From contig NZ_CP073721.1 in assembly GCF_025264685.1 (NCBI RefSeq), positions 3,711,001-3,775,000 on the forward strand: DNA of 64,000 bases, read 5' to 3'. Source of the stretch: Dactylosporangium roseum (lineage in GTDB: Bacteria > Actinomycetota > Actinomycetes > Mycobacteriales > Micromonosporaceae). Position numbers and translations under genes: made by a program. The notes beneath the pieces are model-generated. The model did no database searches. It was not told the origin of the DNA and worked only from the letters and a program-made list of their open reading frames with translations. This document shows, piece by piece, positions 7,476 through 15,677 of this stretch; within the stretch, counting starts at the first letter, position 1; each line of letters begins with the position of its first letter.

Positions 7476-8447
7476 TTATGTCTGGCGTTCCGGATAGCCT
7501 GACGGCGGCGCCGACACGTCGTCGAGCGCGGCCCGGATCTCCCGGGGCAGGACGATCTCCTCGGTCTGCAGCGCGCCGAGGAGCTGCCCGACCGTGCGGG
7601 CGCCCAGGACCGGCGCGACGACACCGGGGCGGTCGCGGACCCAGGCCAGGGCGACCTCGAGCGGCGACACGCCGAGTCCGCCGGCGGCGGTGGCCACCGC
7701 CTCGACGATGCCGGCGCAGCGGTCGTCGAGGTACGGGGCGACGAACCGCTCGAAGTGCGGCGACGCGGCCCGTGAGTCGGCGGGGACCCCGGTGCGGTAC
7801 TTCCCGGTCAGCACCCCGCGGCCCAGCGGCGACCACGGCAGCAGGCCGATCCCGAGGGCCGAGCAGGCCGGGACGACCTCACGCTCGATGCCGCGCTCGA
7901 GCAAGGAGTACTCCACCTGCGTCGAGACCAGCGGCGCGCGGCCCGGCCACGCCGCCTGCCAGGTGGCGGCGCGCGCGGTCTGCCAGCCGGAGAAGTTCGA
8001 CACGCCGACGTAGCGGGCCCGGCCGCTGCTCACCGCCAGGTCCATGGCGCTGAGCGTCTCCTCGAGCGGCGTGTCGGGGTCGTAGCCGTGGACCTGCCAC
8101 AGGTCGACGTGGTCGGTGCCGAGCCGCTGCAGGGACGTGTCGAGGGCGCGCAGCAGGTGGCCCCGGGAGCCGTCACGGCGGCGGGCCATGCCGGGCCGCA
8201 GGCCGGCCTTCGTGGCGATGACCAGCTCGTCGCGCGGTACCAGCCGGCCGACCAGGGCGCCGATCACCGACTCCGCCTCGCCGTCGGCGTAGACGTCGGC
8301 GGTGTCCAGCAGCGTCCCGCCGGCGTCGCGGAACGTCTTGAGCTGGGCGGCCGCATCGTCGGCGTCGGTGTCGCGCCCCCAGGTCATGGTGCCGAGGGCC
8401 AGCCGGGATACCGCCAGCCCGCTACGGCCGAGCGGTCGCTGTTGCAT
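7476..8447 (-). CDS. Aldo/keto reductase
   Basis: 323 residues, NADPH-dependent carbonyl reduction by fold. The catalytic tetrad can be placed as D and Y in LLDTADVYADGEAE, K in VIATKAGL and H in LWQVHGYDP. The barrel continues with ARYVGVSNFSGWQ and QVEYSLLERGIE, and with the cofactor-binding GLLPWSPLGRGVLTGKY. The ATG at 8447 is chosen because MQQRPLGRSGLAVSRLALGTM is the usual family start and a TATCGT box lies seven bases before it. The substrate is not predictable. Confidence 0.88.
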   Translation of the reverse strand: MQQRPLGRSGLAVSRLALGTMTWGRDTDADDAAAQLKTFRDAGGTLLDTADVYADGEAESVIGALVGRLVPRDELVIATKAGLRPGMARRRDGSRGHLLRALDTSLQRLGTDHVDLWQVHGYDPDTPLEETLSAMDLAVSSGRARYVGVSNFSGWQTARAATWQAAWPGRAPLVSTQVEYSLLERGIEREVVPACSALGIGLLPWSPLGRGVLTGKYRTGVPADSRAASPHFERFVAPYLDDRCAGIVEAVATAAGGLGVSPLEVALAWVRDRPGVVAPVLGARTVGQLLGALQTEEIVLPREIRAALDDVSAPPSGYPERQT

Positions 8448-8454
8448 GCATGGA

Positions 8455-8460
8455 ACGATA
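8455..8460 (-). promoter_or_regulatory. Leaderless-type -10 box of the aldo/keto reductase
   Basis: TATCGT on the minus strand lies seven bases before the ATG at 8447, the geometry seen before many genes in this window. Confidence 0.55.
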
Positions 8461-8550
8461 CGGCCGGATGGCGTCTTCGTACGGTAGGCGGGCCCCGGGC
8501 TACCCTGGTGCCGCCCGTGCGGGGCGGTGCGGAGGACCCTGGAGGCGGAT

Positions 8551-9594
8551 GTGCGGCTCGCGTTGAACCTCGGATACCTGTCGTCGTGGAACGATCCCAT
8601 GAGCCACCTGGCGATCGCGCAGGAGGCCGAGCGGCTCGGTTATTCCTGCGTGTGGGTCGCGGAGGCCTACGGATCCGACGCCCCGTCGATGCTGGCGTGG
8701 ATCGCCGGGCAGACCGAGCGGATCGAGCTCGGCTCGGCCGTGTTCCAGATTCCGGCCCGCACCCCGGCGATGGCGGCGATGACCGCCGCCACGATCGACA
8801 AGCTGTCCGGCGGGCGCTTCCGGCTCGGCCTCGGCGTGTCGGGGCCGCAGGTCTCGGAGGGCTGGCACGGGGTGCGTTTCGGCAGGCCGCTGGCGCGCAC
8901 CCGCGAGTACATCGACATCGTCAACCTGGCGCTGACCCGTAAGGTCGTGCGGTACGACGGCCAGCACTACCGCCTGCCGCTGCCCGACGGCCCCGGCAAG
9001 GCGCTCAAGCTCATCCTGCATCCGGTCCGCGACCATGTGCCGGTCTACCTCGCCGCGGTCGGGCCGAAGAACCTGGAGCTGGCGGGCGAGGTGGCCGACG
9101 GCTGGCTGGCGATCTTCTTCTCGCCCGAGTTCGCGCACGAGTCGATGGCCTCGATCGCGGCCGGGCGCGCGAAGGCCGGCAAGACCCTCGAGGGGTACGA
9201 GGTCGCCGCTGGGGTGCCGGTGGTGTTCGGCGACGACGTGACCATGTGCGCCGAGTTGGTGCGCCACTACGCCGCGCTCTACGTCGGCGGCATGGGCAGC
9301 CGCGAGCAGAACTTCTACAACGCCCTCGCCACCCGGATGGGCTACGGCGACGCGGCCCGCGAGGTCCAGGACCTCTACCTCGCCAAGCGGCACCGCGACG
9401 CGGCCGCCGCCGTGCCGCTGGAGTTCATCGACCGCACGTCCCTGCTCGGCCCGGTCGAGCGGGTGGCCGAGCGCCTGCGGGCCTACCAGGAGGCCGGCGT
9501 GACCGAGATCTCGACCCTGATCTTCGGCGACGCCGACCACGGCATCCAGACGCTGCGCCAGTTGGCCGCCGCGTGGGAGAGGGCGGGTCTGTAG
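8551..9594 (+). CDS. LLM-class F420-dependent oxidoreductase
   Basis: 347 residues with a luciferase-like monooxygenase barrel: LALNLGYLSSWND, SHLAIAQEAERLGYSCVWVAEAYGSDA, ERIELGSAVFQIPARTPAMAAMTAATID, GGRFRLGLGVSGPQVSEGWHG, then VPVYLAAVGPKNLELAGEVADGWL. These are typical of actinobacterial F420-using members. The GTG at 8551 follows GGAGG by five bases and is preferred over GTG 8527. The phosphomutase gene starts two bases after its stop, suggesting one transcript. The substrate is unknown. Confidence 0.85.
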   Translation: MRLALNLGYLSSWNDPMSHLAIAQEAERLGYSCVWVAEAYGSDAPSMLAWIAGQTERIELGSAVFQIPARTPAMAAMTAATIDKLSGGRFRLGLGVSGPQVSEGWHGVRFGRPLARTREYIDIVNLALTRKVVRYDGQHYRLPLPDGPGKALKLILHPVRDHVPVYLAAVGPKNLELAGEVADGWLAIFFSPEFAHESMASIAAGRAKAGKTLEGYEVAAGVPVVFGDDVTMCAELVRHYAALYVGGMGSREQNFYNALATRMGYGDAAREVQDLYLAKRHRDAAAAVPLEFIDRTSLLGPVERVAERLRAYQEAGVTEISTLIFGDADHGIQTLRQLAAAWERAGL

Positions 9595-9595
9595 G

Positions 9596-10300
9596 GTGAC
9601 GACCGTTCTGCTGCTGCGTCACGGCCGGACCGGCACCAACGCCACCGGAGTGCTGGCCGGCCACCAGCCGGTCGGCCTCGACGAGGTCGGCCGCGCCCAG
9701 GCACAGGCCGTCGGCGAGCGCCTCGCGGCCGCGAAGCTTCCGTTGAAGGCCGTCGTCTCCAGCCCGCTGCCGCGCTGCCTGGAGACGCTGTCGCTGGCCT
9801 TGCCCTCCTGGGAGGGTGTGCAGGTCGACGACGGCATCATCGAGTGCCGCTACGGTGACTGGACCGGCCGCCGGCTCGGGGAGCTCGCCAAGGAGCCGCT
9901 GTGGGCGACCGTCCAGGCGCATCCGTCGGCGGCCCGGTTCCCCGGTGCGGACGCCGAGTCGATGGCGGAGATGTCCGCCCGTGCCGTCGGCACGATCCGC
10001 GCCTGGGACGCCCGCGTCTCCGCCGAGCACGGCCCGGAGGCGGTGTGGCTGGCGTGCAGCCACGGCGACATCATCAAGGCGGTCGTCGCCGACGCCCTCG
10101 GCATGCACCTGGACCTGTTCCAGCGCATCGCGGTCGAGCCGGCGTCGGTGACGGTGGTCCGCTACACCCCGCTGCGCTCGTTCGTGCTGCGCCTCAACGA
10201 CACCGGCGGTGATCTGTCCGGGTTCCAGCCCCCTGCGCCGTCGGAGGAGGCTCCGTCGTCGGATGCCGCCGTTGGTGGCGGTTCGGGCGGTTCTGTGTGA
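9596..10300 (+). CDS. MSMEG_4193-type histidine phosphatase / phosphomutase
   Basis: 234 residues of the histidine phosphatase superfamily. RHG appears at the N terminus (TVLLLRHGRTGTN) and the second His in WLACSHGDII. SSPLPRCLETLSLAL and YGDWTGRRLGEL complete the fold. In actinobacteria this subgroup forms a conserved trio with a DUF3090 protein and a PI-kinase-like protein, and both follow here in order. M. tuberculosis Rv2135c is the equivalent. The C-terminal ~30 residues are a disordered Pro/Ser/Gly tail. The reaction is unknown; phosphomutase activity is a family hypothesis. Confidence 0.85.
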   Translation: MTTVLLLRHGRTGTNATGVLAGHQPVGLDEVGRAQAQAVGERLAAAKLPLKAVVSSPLPRCLETLSLALPSWEGVQVDDGIIECRYGDWTGRRLGELAKEPLWATVQAHPSAARFPGADAESMAEMSARAVGTIRAWDARVSAEHGPEAVWLACSHGDIIKAVVADALGMHLDLFQRIAVEPASVTVVRYTPLRSFVLRLNDTGGDLSGFQPPAPSEEAPSSDAAVGGGSGGSV

Positions 10301-10339
10301 TCTTGGTGCCCATGTGGGGCGGTTGCCCGCCGGGGCGGA

Positions 10340-10345
10340 TAGAGT
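10340..10345 (+). promoter_or_regulatory. Leaderless-type -10 box of the DUF3090 gene
   Basis: TAGAGT lies seven bases before the ATG at 10,353. It implies that the DUF3090 and kinase-like genes can be transcribed separately from the phosphomutase gene. Confidence 0.5.
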
Positions 10346-10352
10346 TTCGGAC

Positions 10353-10916
10353 ATGAGCCACCAGGTGTACGCGTTCGAGCCGCCGGAGCGGTTCGTTGCC
10401 GGGACCGTGGGTGCGCCGGGGGAGCGGACCTTCTTCTTGCAGGCGCGCGGAGGGGGCCGCCTGGTCAGCGTCGCCCTGGAAAAGGTGCAGGTGTCGCTGC
10501 TCGCGGAGAAGCTCGAGGAGCTCCTCGTGGAGGCGCAGCGCCGCTTCGGTGTCGACCTGCCCGTCGAGCCGCCCGTCGAGGTGGCCGACAACGATCCCCT
10601 CGACACGCCGCTGGACGAGGAGTTCCGGGTCGGCACGCTCGGCCTCGCGTTCGACGTCGACACCGCGACCGTGGTCATCGAGGCCATCGCGGTCGGCGAG
10701 GACGAGGCCGAGGAGGCCGAGGAAGAGGACGAGGACGAGATCATCGCGGCCGACCGGGATCGGCTGCGGGTCCGGTTGACGCCGCAGGCGACCCGTGCCT
10801 TCATCGAGCGGGCCAAGCGGGTCGTCGCCTCCGGCCGGCCACCGTGCCCGCTGTGCGGCCAGCCGCTGGACGCGCGCGGGCACCTCTGCCCCCGTCACAA
10901 CGGCTACCGCCGGTAG
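10353..10916 (+). CDS. DUF3090 (TIGR03847) family protein
   Basis: 187 residues. The N-terminal part is the conserved family core (QVYAFEPPERFVAGTVG, GERTFFLQARGGGRLVSVALEKVQVSLLAEKLEELL). An acidic stretch follows near residues 115-130 (EDEAEEAEEEDEDE). The C terminus ends in a possible zinc site (CPLCGQPLDARGHLCPRH). The kinase-like gene follows six bases after its stop. This is the second member of the trio with the phosphomutase and kinase-like protein; Rv2134c is the tuberculosis counterpart. Its biochemical role is unknown. Confidence 0.88.
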   Translation: MSHQVYAFEPPERFVAGTVGAPGERTFFLQARGGGRLVSVALEKVQVSLLAEKLEELLVEAQRRFGVDLPVEPPVEVADNDPLDTPLDEEFRVGTLGLAFDVDTATVVIEAIAVGEDEAEEAEEEDEDEIIAADRDRLRVRLTPQATRAFIERAKRVVASGRPPCPLCGQPLDARGHLCPRHNGYRR

Positions 10917-10922
10917 CCGGTC

Positions 10923-11726
10923 GTGCCGTCGCTGGCCGCGGACGAGGCGCTGGAGCTGCTGCACCACGGCGCCATCGAGATCGAGGGGCGGCTCATGGAC
11001 GCCTCCAACGCCACCCTGCGCGCCGTCATCACGCTCGGCGGCACCGTCGCCCGGTGCGTCTACAAGCCGGTCAGCGGCGAGCGCCCGCTGTGGGACTTTC
11101 CCGACGGCACGCTCGCCGGCCGGGAGTACTGCGCGTGGCTGCTGTCCGAGGCCACCGGCTGGCGGATCGTGCCGCCGACGGTCCTGCGCGACGGCCCGCT
11201 CGGCCCCGGCATGGTCCAACTGTGGATCGACGACGAGTCGCAGCGCGACGAGGCCATGCTGGGCTTCGTACCGGCGAACAAGGTGCCGGCGACGTGGCGG
11301 CGCATCCTGTCCGCGCGTGACGAGCGGGGACGGCCGTTCGTGCTCGCCCACGCCGACGACCCGCGGCTGGCCCGGCTGGCCGTCTTCGACGCGGTCGTCA
11401 ACAACGCCGACCGCAAGGGCGGCCACGTCATCGACACCGTCGACGGCCGTGTCCTCGGCGTCGACCACGGCATCTGCTTCCACACCGAGGACAAGCTGCG
11501 CACGGTCCTGTGGGGCTGGGCCGGCGAGCCGCTGCCGGACGAGGCGGTCGAGGTCCTCGAGAAGGTCCGCGCCCAGTACCAGGCCGGCCTGGCCGAGTCC
11601 CTGTCGGCGCACCTGACCCCGGCGGAGGTGGCGATGGTGTCGGTACGGGTGGGCGCGCTGCTCCGGTCCCGCACGTTCCCGGAGCCGGACGAGGACCGCC
11701 ACGCGATCCCCTGGCCCCCCGTCTGA
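10923..11726 (+). CDS. SCO1664 (TIGR03843) family PI-kinase-like protein
   Basis: 267 residues from GTG at 10,923. The family is distantly related to phosphatidylinositol 3/4-kinases. Visible features fit a kinase: a lysine in [19 protein letters not shown], a catalytic-loop-like [12 protein letters not shown] and a metal-loop-like GVDHGICFH. It is the third member of the conserved trio. The substrate is unknown, and the target may be a small molecule rather than protein. A dispersed hairpin follows the stop. Confidence 0.85.
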   Translation: MPSLAADEALELLHHGAIEIEGRLMDASNATLRAVITLGGTVARCVYKPVSGERPLWDFPDGTLAGREYCAWLLSEATGWRIVPPTVLRDGPLGPGMVQLWIDDESQRDEAMLGFVPANKVPATWRRILSARDERGRPFVLAHADDPRLARLAVFDAVVNNADRKGGHVIDTVDGRVLGVDHGICFHTEDKLRTVLWGWAGEPLPDEAVEVLEKVRAQYQAGLAESLSAHLTPAEVAMVSVRVGALLRSRTFPEPDEDRHAIPWPPV

Positions 11727-11734
11727 CCCACCGC

Positions 11735-11809
11735 GTCGATCTTGCACTTGTGGTGCCCGGACACGCCGGATGTGCCCGGGTTCGCCGCCACCACAACTGC
11801 AAGATCAAC
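11735..11809. repeat. Dispersed intergenic hairpin, copy 1
   Basis: A 21-base left arm (11,735-11,755, containing GATCTTGCACTTGTGGTG) pairs with 11,789-11,809 with two mismatches around a 33-base loop. It starts nine bases after the stop of the kinase-like gene. A second copy with perfect 25-base arms lies at 15,588-15,667. It may act as a terminator or be a REP-like repeat. Confidence 0.75.
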
Positions 11810-11858
11810 GAGGTGGGGGGCGGGGTTCATCACATGCCTGGTGGAGGCTGCTCGCCTA

Positions 11859-11864
11859 TAGGCT
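11859..11864 (+). promoter_or_regulatory. Leaderless-type -10 box of mshC
   Basis: TAGGCT (within TATAGGCT) lies seven bases before the ATG at 11,872. Confidence 0.5.
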
Positions 11865-11871
11865 GTTGGTC

Positions 11872-13122
11872 ATGGAGTCCTGGACGGCACCGGCGGTGCC
11901 CACGCTGCCCCGCACCGGCACCGGTCGCGCCCCCCTCGCACTCTTCGACTCGGCCCGCCGGGAGATCGCCCCGGTCGAGGTCGACGGGCGGCCCGCCACC
12001 ATGTACGTCTGCGGCATCACCCCGTACGACGCCACCCACCTGGGCCACGCCGCCACCATGATCGCCTTCGACCTCGCCAACCGGGTCTGGCGTGACGCCG
12101 GCCTCGACGTCGACTACGTGCAGAACGTCACCGACATCGACGACCCGCTGCTGGAGCGCGCCGCCCGCGACGGCGAGGACTGGGTGGTGCTCGCCATGCG
12201 CGAGACGGCCCTGTTCCGCGAGGACATGGAGGCGCTGCGGATCATCCCGCCGAAGCGCTACGTCGGCGCCGTCGAGTCCATCCCGCAGATCGCCCGCAAG
12301 GTGTCCGCGCTGATCGCCTCCGGCCACGCGTACACCCTCGATGACGGCACCGGCGACGTGTACTTCTCCATCGCGACCGCGCCGCGCTTCGGCACGGAGT
12401 CGAACCTGTCCCGCACCGAGATGCTGCGCGTGGCCGCCGAGCGCGGCGGCGACCCGCAGCGCGCCGGCAAGCGCGACCCGCTCGACCCGCTGCTGTGGCG
12501 CGGCCTGCGCGAGGCCGAGCCGGCCTGGGACGGCGGCGACCTCGGCCCCGGCCGCCCCGGCTGGCACATCGAGTGCGCGGTGATCGCCCAGAGCCTGCTC
12601 GGCGACCAGATCGACGTCCAGGGCGGCGGCAACGACCTGCTGTTCCCGCACCACGAGTGTTCGGCGGCCCACGGCGAGGCGCTCAGCGGGAAGGTGCCGT
12701 TCGCGAGCCACTACGTGCACGCGGGCATGATCGGCCTCCACGGCGACAAGATGTCGAAGAGCCAGGGCAACCTGGTCTTCGTGTCGCGGCTGCGCGGCGA
12801 CGGCGTGGATCCGATGGCGGTGCGGCTCGCGCTGCTCGCCGACCACTACCGCAACGACCGGCAGTGGACCGACGACGTGCTCAAGACCGGCCAGCAGCGG
12901 CTGTCCCGCTGGCGGGAGGCGGCCCGGTCCGGCATCGGCCCGTCCGGCGTGGAGCTGCTCGCCGGGGTCCGCGAGCGGCTCGCCGACGACCTCGACTCGC
13001 CCGGCGCCCTGGCCGCCGTGGACGACTGGGTCGACGCGACCCTCGCCGACGCCGGCGACGACCGCGAGGCCCCGGCACTGATGACCACGCTGGTCGACGC
13101 GCTGCTGGGGGTCAGACTCTAG
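11872..13122 (+). CDS. mshC: Cysteine:GlcN-Ins ligase, mycothiol biosynthesis
   Basis: 416 residues, the usual MshC length. It joins L-cysteine to 1D-myo-inosityl 2-amino-2-deoxy-alpha-D-glucopyranoside with ATP, the third step to mycothiol, in the cytoplasm. The class I synthetase signatures are present: [14 protein letters not shown] near residues 47-60, with the zinc-binding Cys, and KMSKSQGN at about 293. WHIECAVIA and [13 protein letters not shown] supply further metal ligands. It is shorter than CysS, and the synteny with the phosphomutase trio and metH matches tuberculosis mshC (Rv2130c), so MshC is preferred over CysS. A leaderless-type -10 box fixes the start. A terminator follows. 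Confidence 0.93.
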   Translation: MESWTAPAVPTLPRTGTGRAPLALFDSARREIAPVEVDGRPATMYVCGITPYDATHLGHAATMIAFDLANRVWRDAGLDVDYVQNVTDIDDPLLERAARDGEDWVVLAMRETALFREDMEALRIIPPKRYVGAVESIPQIARKVSALIASGHAYTLDDGTGDVYFSIATAPRFGTESNLSRTEMLRVAAERGGDPQRAGKRDPLDPLLWRGLREAEPAWDGGDLGPGRPGWHIECAVIAQSLLGDQIDVQGGGNDLLFPHHECSAAHGEALSGKVPFASHYVHAGMIGLHGDKMSKSQGNLVFVSRLRGDGVDPMAVRLALLADHYRNDRQWTDDVLKTGQQRLSRWREAARSGIGPSGVELLAGVRERLADDLDSPGALAAVDDWVDATLADAGDDREAPALMTTLVDALLGVRL

Positions 13123-13128
13123 AGGACT

Positions 13129-13166
13129 TCGGCGCTGGCCACAGGTCGGACGGTGGCCAGCGCCGA
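13129..13166 (+). terminator. Terminator after mshC
   Basis: A perfect 13-bp stem (TCGGCGCTGGCCA / TGGCCAGCGCCGA) with a 12-base loop begins seven bases after the mshC stop. No long T-run follows, which is common in actinomycetes. Confidence 0.7.
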
Positions 13167-13284
13167 CGCAGCACCCACCGATCACCCGCCGGGCCGGTGC
13201 CGGGCAGTGGCACGGCTCGTACCGTCGCGGAATGATGCGCACGAAGCGCCGGCTCCGGCAGGATCGTCCGGCCCGGTGGCGTGG

Positions 13285-13465
13285 TCGCCGCTGGACTCGG
13301 GACGGCGCGTTCCGGGCCGGGTGGCGCGATGATCATGGGAAAGATGTGGCTATCGGGGCAGCCGGGTCTTTCCCATGATCATGAGGTCGGGCGGCACGGC
13401 GGCGGGTTGCGGCGGGACGCGCGCCCGAATTGTCGGCCTTGTTCGGCCAGTAAGGGCCGTCGGCC
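13285..13465 (+). repeat. Diverged short mobile-element copy with inverted hairpin core
   Basis: The stretch follows the internal part of the complete 30,828 copy: GGACGGCGCGTTCC, the hairpin at 13,329-13,382 (ATGATCATGGGAAAGAT and its inverse), then GGCGGCGGGTTGCGGCGGGA, CCGAATTGTCGGCC and GGCCGTCGGC. The 16-base core at 13,348-13,363 is the exact reverse complement of the core in the other two hairpin copies. Terminal repeats are not clear. It ends next to the stop codon of the GntR gene and fills most of the gap after mshC. Confidence 0.7.
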
Positions 13466-13469
13466 CGGC

Positions 13470-14264
13470 TCAGCCCAGCGCGAGGCCAGGCTCGTCGTCC
13501 GGCAGGCCCGGCCGGGGGCCCGGGATGCGGTACTCCTCGGTGAGCGACGTCATCGGCCCGGGCCATGCCGCCTGGGCGACTTCGATGGGGCGGTGGTCCT
13601 CGTCGTACGCGACGTGCAGCAGCACGAGCACCGGCGTGTCCGGACGGATCTGCAGCAGCTCCGCCTCCTCGCGGGTGGGCAGGCGCGCGCTGACCTGGTC
13701 GCGGGCGCTGGCGTACCGCCGGCCCAGCTCCTCCTCGACCTCCTGGTAGAGCGGCCGGTCGAAGACGTCGGGCCGCTCGATCGACGTGCCGCGCACGTCG
13801 TTGGGCTTGAACCAGGACGCGCCGACCTCGACCGGCGCGTCGCCGGTGCGCACCAGGTGGCGGCGGACCAGCAGCGGCGTGCCGTGGTCGACGCCGAACG
13901 CCTCGGCGACGTCGGCGGGGGCGGGCATCTGGGCGACGATCATGAGGTGTTGCCGGTATCGCGTGGCGAGCTCCGCGTGGTAGCCGCGTTCGGCGCCGTA
14001 GCGCCCCCGGGAGAGGCGGTTGAGCCGCCGTTTCGTGCCGCGCACGAACGTCCCCGACCCGGGCCGGGTGATCAGCAGGCCCTCGATGCGGAGCTGGTCG
14101 ATGGTGCGCTGGACGGTCTGCTTCGCCACGCCGAACTGGGTGGCGAGCGCCGGGATCGACGGCAGTCGCTCGCCGGGGCCCCAGTCGCCCCGGCTGATCC
14201 GGGCCCGCAACTGGGCGGCGATCTGCCGGTGCGGGAACTCGGCGGCGCCCGGGTTGATGGTCAT
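13470..14264 (-). CDS. GntR/HutC-family transcriptional regulator
   Basis: 264 residues. The N-terminal winged helix is typical GntR (QIAAQLRARISRGDWGPGERLPSIPALATQFGVAKQTVQRTIDQLRIEGLL, then RPGSGTFV). A UTRA effector-binding domain follows from about residue 95 (VRRHLVRTGDAPVEVGASWF, RPLYQEVEEELGRRY, RPDTPVLVLLHVAYDEDHRPIEVAQ). It is divergent from alaA with about 100 bases between the starts, so it may regulate alaA or itself. That is inference. The effector is unknown. A TAGGTT box six bases before the ATG supports the start. Confidence 0.9.
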   Translation of the reverse strand: MTINPGAAEFPHRQIAAQLRARISRGDWGPGERLPSIPALATQFGVAKQTVQRTIDQLRIEGLLITRPGSGTFVRGTKRRLNRLSRGRYGAERGYHAELATRYRQHLMIVAQMPAPADVAEAFGVDHGTPLLVRRHLVRTGDAPVEVGASWFKPNDVRGTSIERPDVFDRPLYQEVEEELGRRYASARDQVSARLPTREEAELLQIRPDTPVLVLLHVAYDEDHRPIEVAQAAWPGPMTSLTEEYRIPGPRPGLPDDEPGLALG

Positions 14265-14270
14265 GGTCGT

Positions 14271-14276
14271 AACCTA
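14271..14276 (-). promoter_or_regulatory. Leaderless-type -10 box of the GntR regulator
   Basis: TAGGTT on the minus strand lies six bases before the ATG at 14,264. Confidence 0.5.
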
Positions 14277-14357
14277 GCCTCCTAGGATGCTCGACGCAAG
14301 GAGGCGGGGCTCGCCACATTGTGGGAAGTGGCTACGAGCCGATGGGACGGCGGCTCG

Positions 14358-14363
14358 TAATGT
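14358..14363 (+). promoter_or_regulatory. Leaderless-type -10 box of alaA
   Basis: TAATGT lies seven bases before the ATG at 14,371. Confidence 0.5.
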
Positions 14364-14370
14364 GGCTGCC

Positions 14371-15585
14371 ATGCAGGTGACACAGTCCGCGAAGCTGGCC
14401 AACGTCTGTTACGACATCCGCGGACCGGTGATGGCCGCCGCGAAGCAGATGGAGGCCGAGGGCCACCACATCCTCAAGCTCAACATCGGCAACCCGGCCC
14501 CGTTCGGCTTCGAGGCCCCGGAGGAGATCCTCCAGGACGTCATCCTCAACCTGCCGTCCGCGCACGGGTACGGCGACTCCAAGGGCCTGCTGTCGGCCCG
14601 CCGGGCCGTGGTGCAGTACTACCAGCAGAAGCAGGTGTACGGCGTCGACATCGAGGACGTGTATCTCGGCAACGGCGTCTCCGAGCTCATCGTCATGGCG
14701 CTGCAGGCGCTGCTCGACAACGGCGACGAGGTGCTGATCCCGTCGCCGGACTATCCGCTGTGGACCGCCTCGGTGAGCCTGTGCGGCGGCCGGGCCGTGC
14801 ACTACCGCTGCGACGAGACCAACGACTGGCTGCCCGACGTCGACGACCTCGCGGCCAGGGTGACGCCCCGCACCAGGGCGATCGTCGTCATCAACCCGAA
14901 CAACCCGACCGGCGCCGTCTACTCGCGCGAGATGATCGAGCGGATCGCCGAGGTCGCCCGCCGCCACAACCTGCTGATCTTCTCCGACGAGATCTACGAC
15001 AAGATCCTCTACGACGACGCCACGCACGTGTCCACCGCCGCGGTCGCCCCCGACCTGCTGACGATCACCTTCAACGGCCTGTCCAAGGCCTACCGGGTCG
15101 CCGGCTTCCGCACCGGCTGGCTGGTGCTCGCCGGCCCGAAGCAGCACGCCTCCAGCTATATCGAGGGCCTGGACATCCTGGCGAACATGCGCCTGTGCCC
15201 CAACGTGCCGACCCAGCACGCCGTGCAGACCGCACTCGGCGGCTACCAGAGCATCAACGACCTGATCCTGCCCGGCGGGCGCCTGCTCGCCCAGCGTGAC
15301 GTCGCCTGGAAGCTGCTCAACGACATCCCGGGCGTCAGTTGTACCAAGCCCAAGGGCGCGCTGTACATGTTTCCCCGGCTCGACCCGGAGATCTACCGGA
15401 TCAAGGACGACCTGCAGTTCGCCCTCGACCTGCTGCGGCAGGAGAGGCTCATGGTGGTGCAGGGGACCGGCTTCAACTGGCATCACCCGGACCACTTCCG
15501 CATCGTGACGCTGCCGCGGGTCGCCGACCTGGAGGACGCGGTCGGCCGGATCGCCCGCTTCCTGTCGACGTACAGTCAGTACTGA
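14371..15585 (+). CDS. alaA: Alanine aminotransferase (pyridoxal phosphate)
   Basis: 404 residues, nearly the length of E. coli AlaA (405). The similarity is strong throughout: AKLANVCYDIRGPVM, LKLNIGNPAPFGFEAPEEI, YGDSKGLLSARRAV, INPNNPTGAVYS, FSDEIYDKILYDDATH and the PLP-lysine motif FNGLSKAYRVAGFRTGW. The C-terminal segment DHFRIVTLPRV holds the substrate-carboxylate Arg. It should convert pyruvate and glutamate to alanine and 2-oxoglutarate in the cytoplasm. The start is set by a TAATGT box and family length. A strong hairpin separates it from the convergent PAC2 gene. Confidence 0.93.
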   Translation: MQVTQSAKLANVCYDIRGPVMAAAKQMEAEGHHILKLNIGNPAPFGFEAPEEILQDVILNLPSAHGYGDSKGLLSARRAVVQYYQQKQVYGVDIEDVYLGNGVSELIVMALQALLDNGDEVLIPSPDYPLWTASVSLCGGRAVHYRCDETNDWLPDVDDLAARVTPRTRAIVVINPNNPTGAVYSREMIERIAEVARRHNLLIFSDEIYDKILYDDATHVSTAAVAPDLLTITFNGLSKAYRVAGFRTGWLVLAGPKQHASSYIEGLDILANMRLCPNVPTQHAVQTALGGYQSINDLILPGGRLLAQRDVAWKLLNDIPGVSCTKPKGALYMFPRLDPEIYRIKDDLQFALDLLRQERLMVVQGTGFNWHHPDHFRIVTLPRVADLEDAVGRIARFLSTYSQY

Positions 15586-15587
15586 CC

Positions 15588-15667
15588 GCGTTGATCTTGC
15601 ACTTGTGGTGCCTGACAAACCCGGACATCCTGGGAGCGTCCCGGCACCACAAGTGCAAGATCAACGC
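15588..15667. repeat. Dispersed intergenic hairpin, copy 2
   Basis: Perfect 25-base arms (15,588-15,612 and 15,643-15,667, containing TTGATCTTGCACTTGTGGTG) flank a 30-base loop. It begins two bases after the alaA stop and ends ten bases before the stop of the convergent PAC2 gene, so it can terminate both. The same arm occurs at 11,735-11,809. Confidence 0.85.
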
Positions 15668-15677
15668 TAGGAGGGAG

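Noticed and set aside
11872..13122. Cysteinyl-tRNA synthetase
   Set aside because: Length (416), loss of the C-terminal tRNA-binding part and synteny fit MshC instead.
11735..15667. CRISPR array from repeated intergenic sequence
   Set aside because: There are only two copies, they are palindromic, kilobases apart and without spacers.
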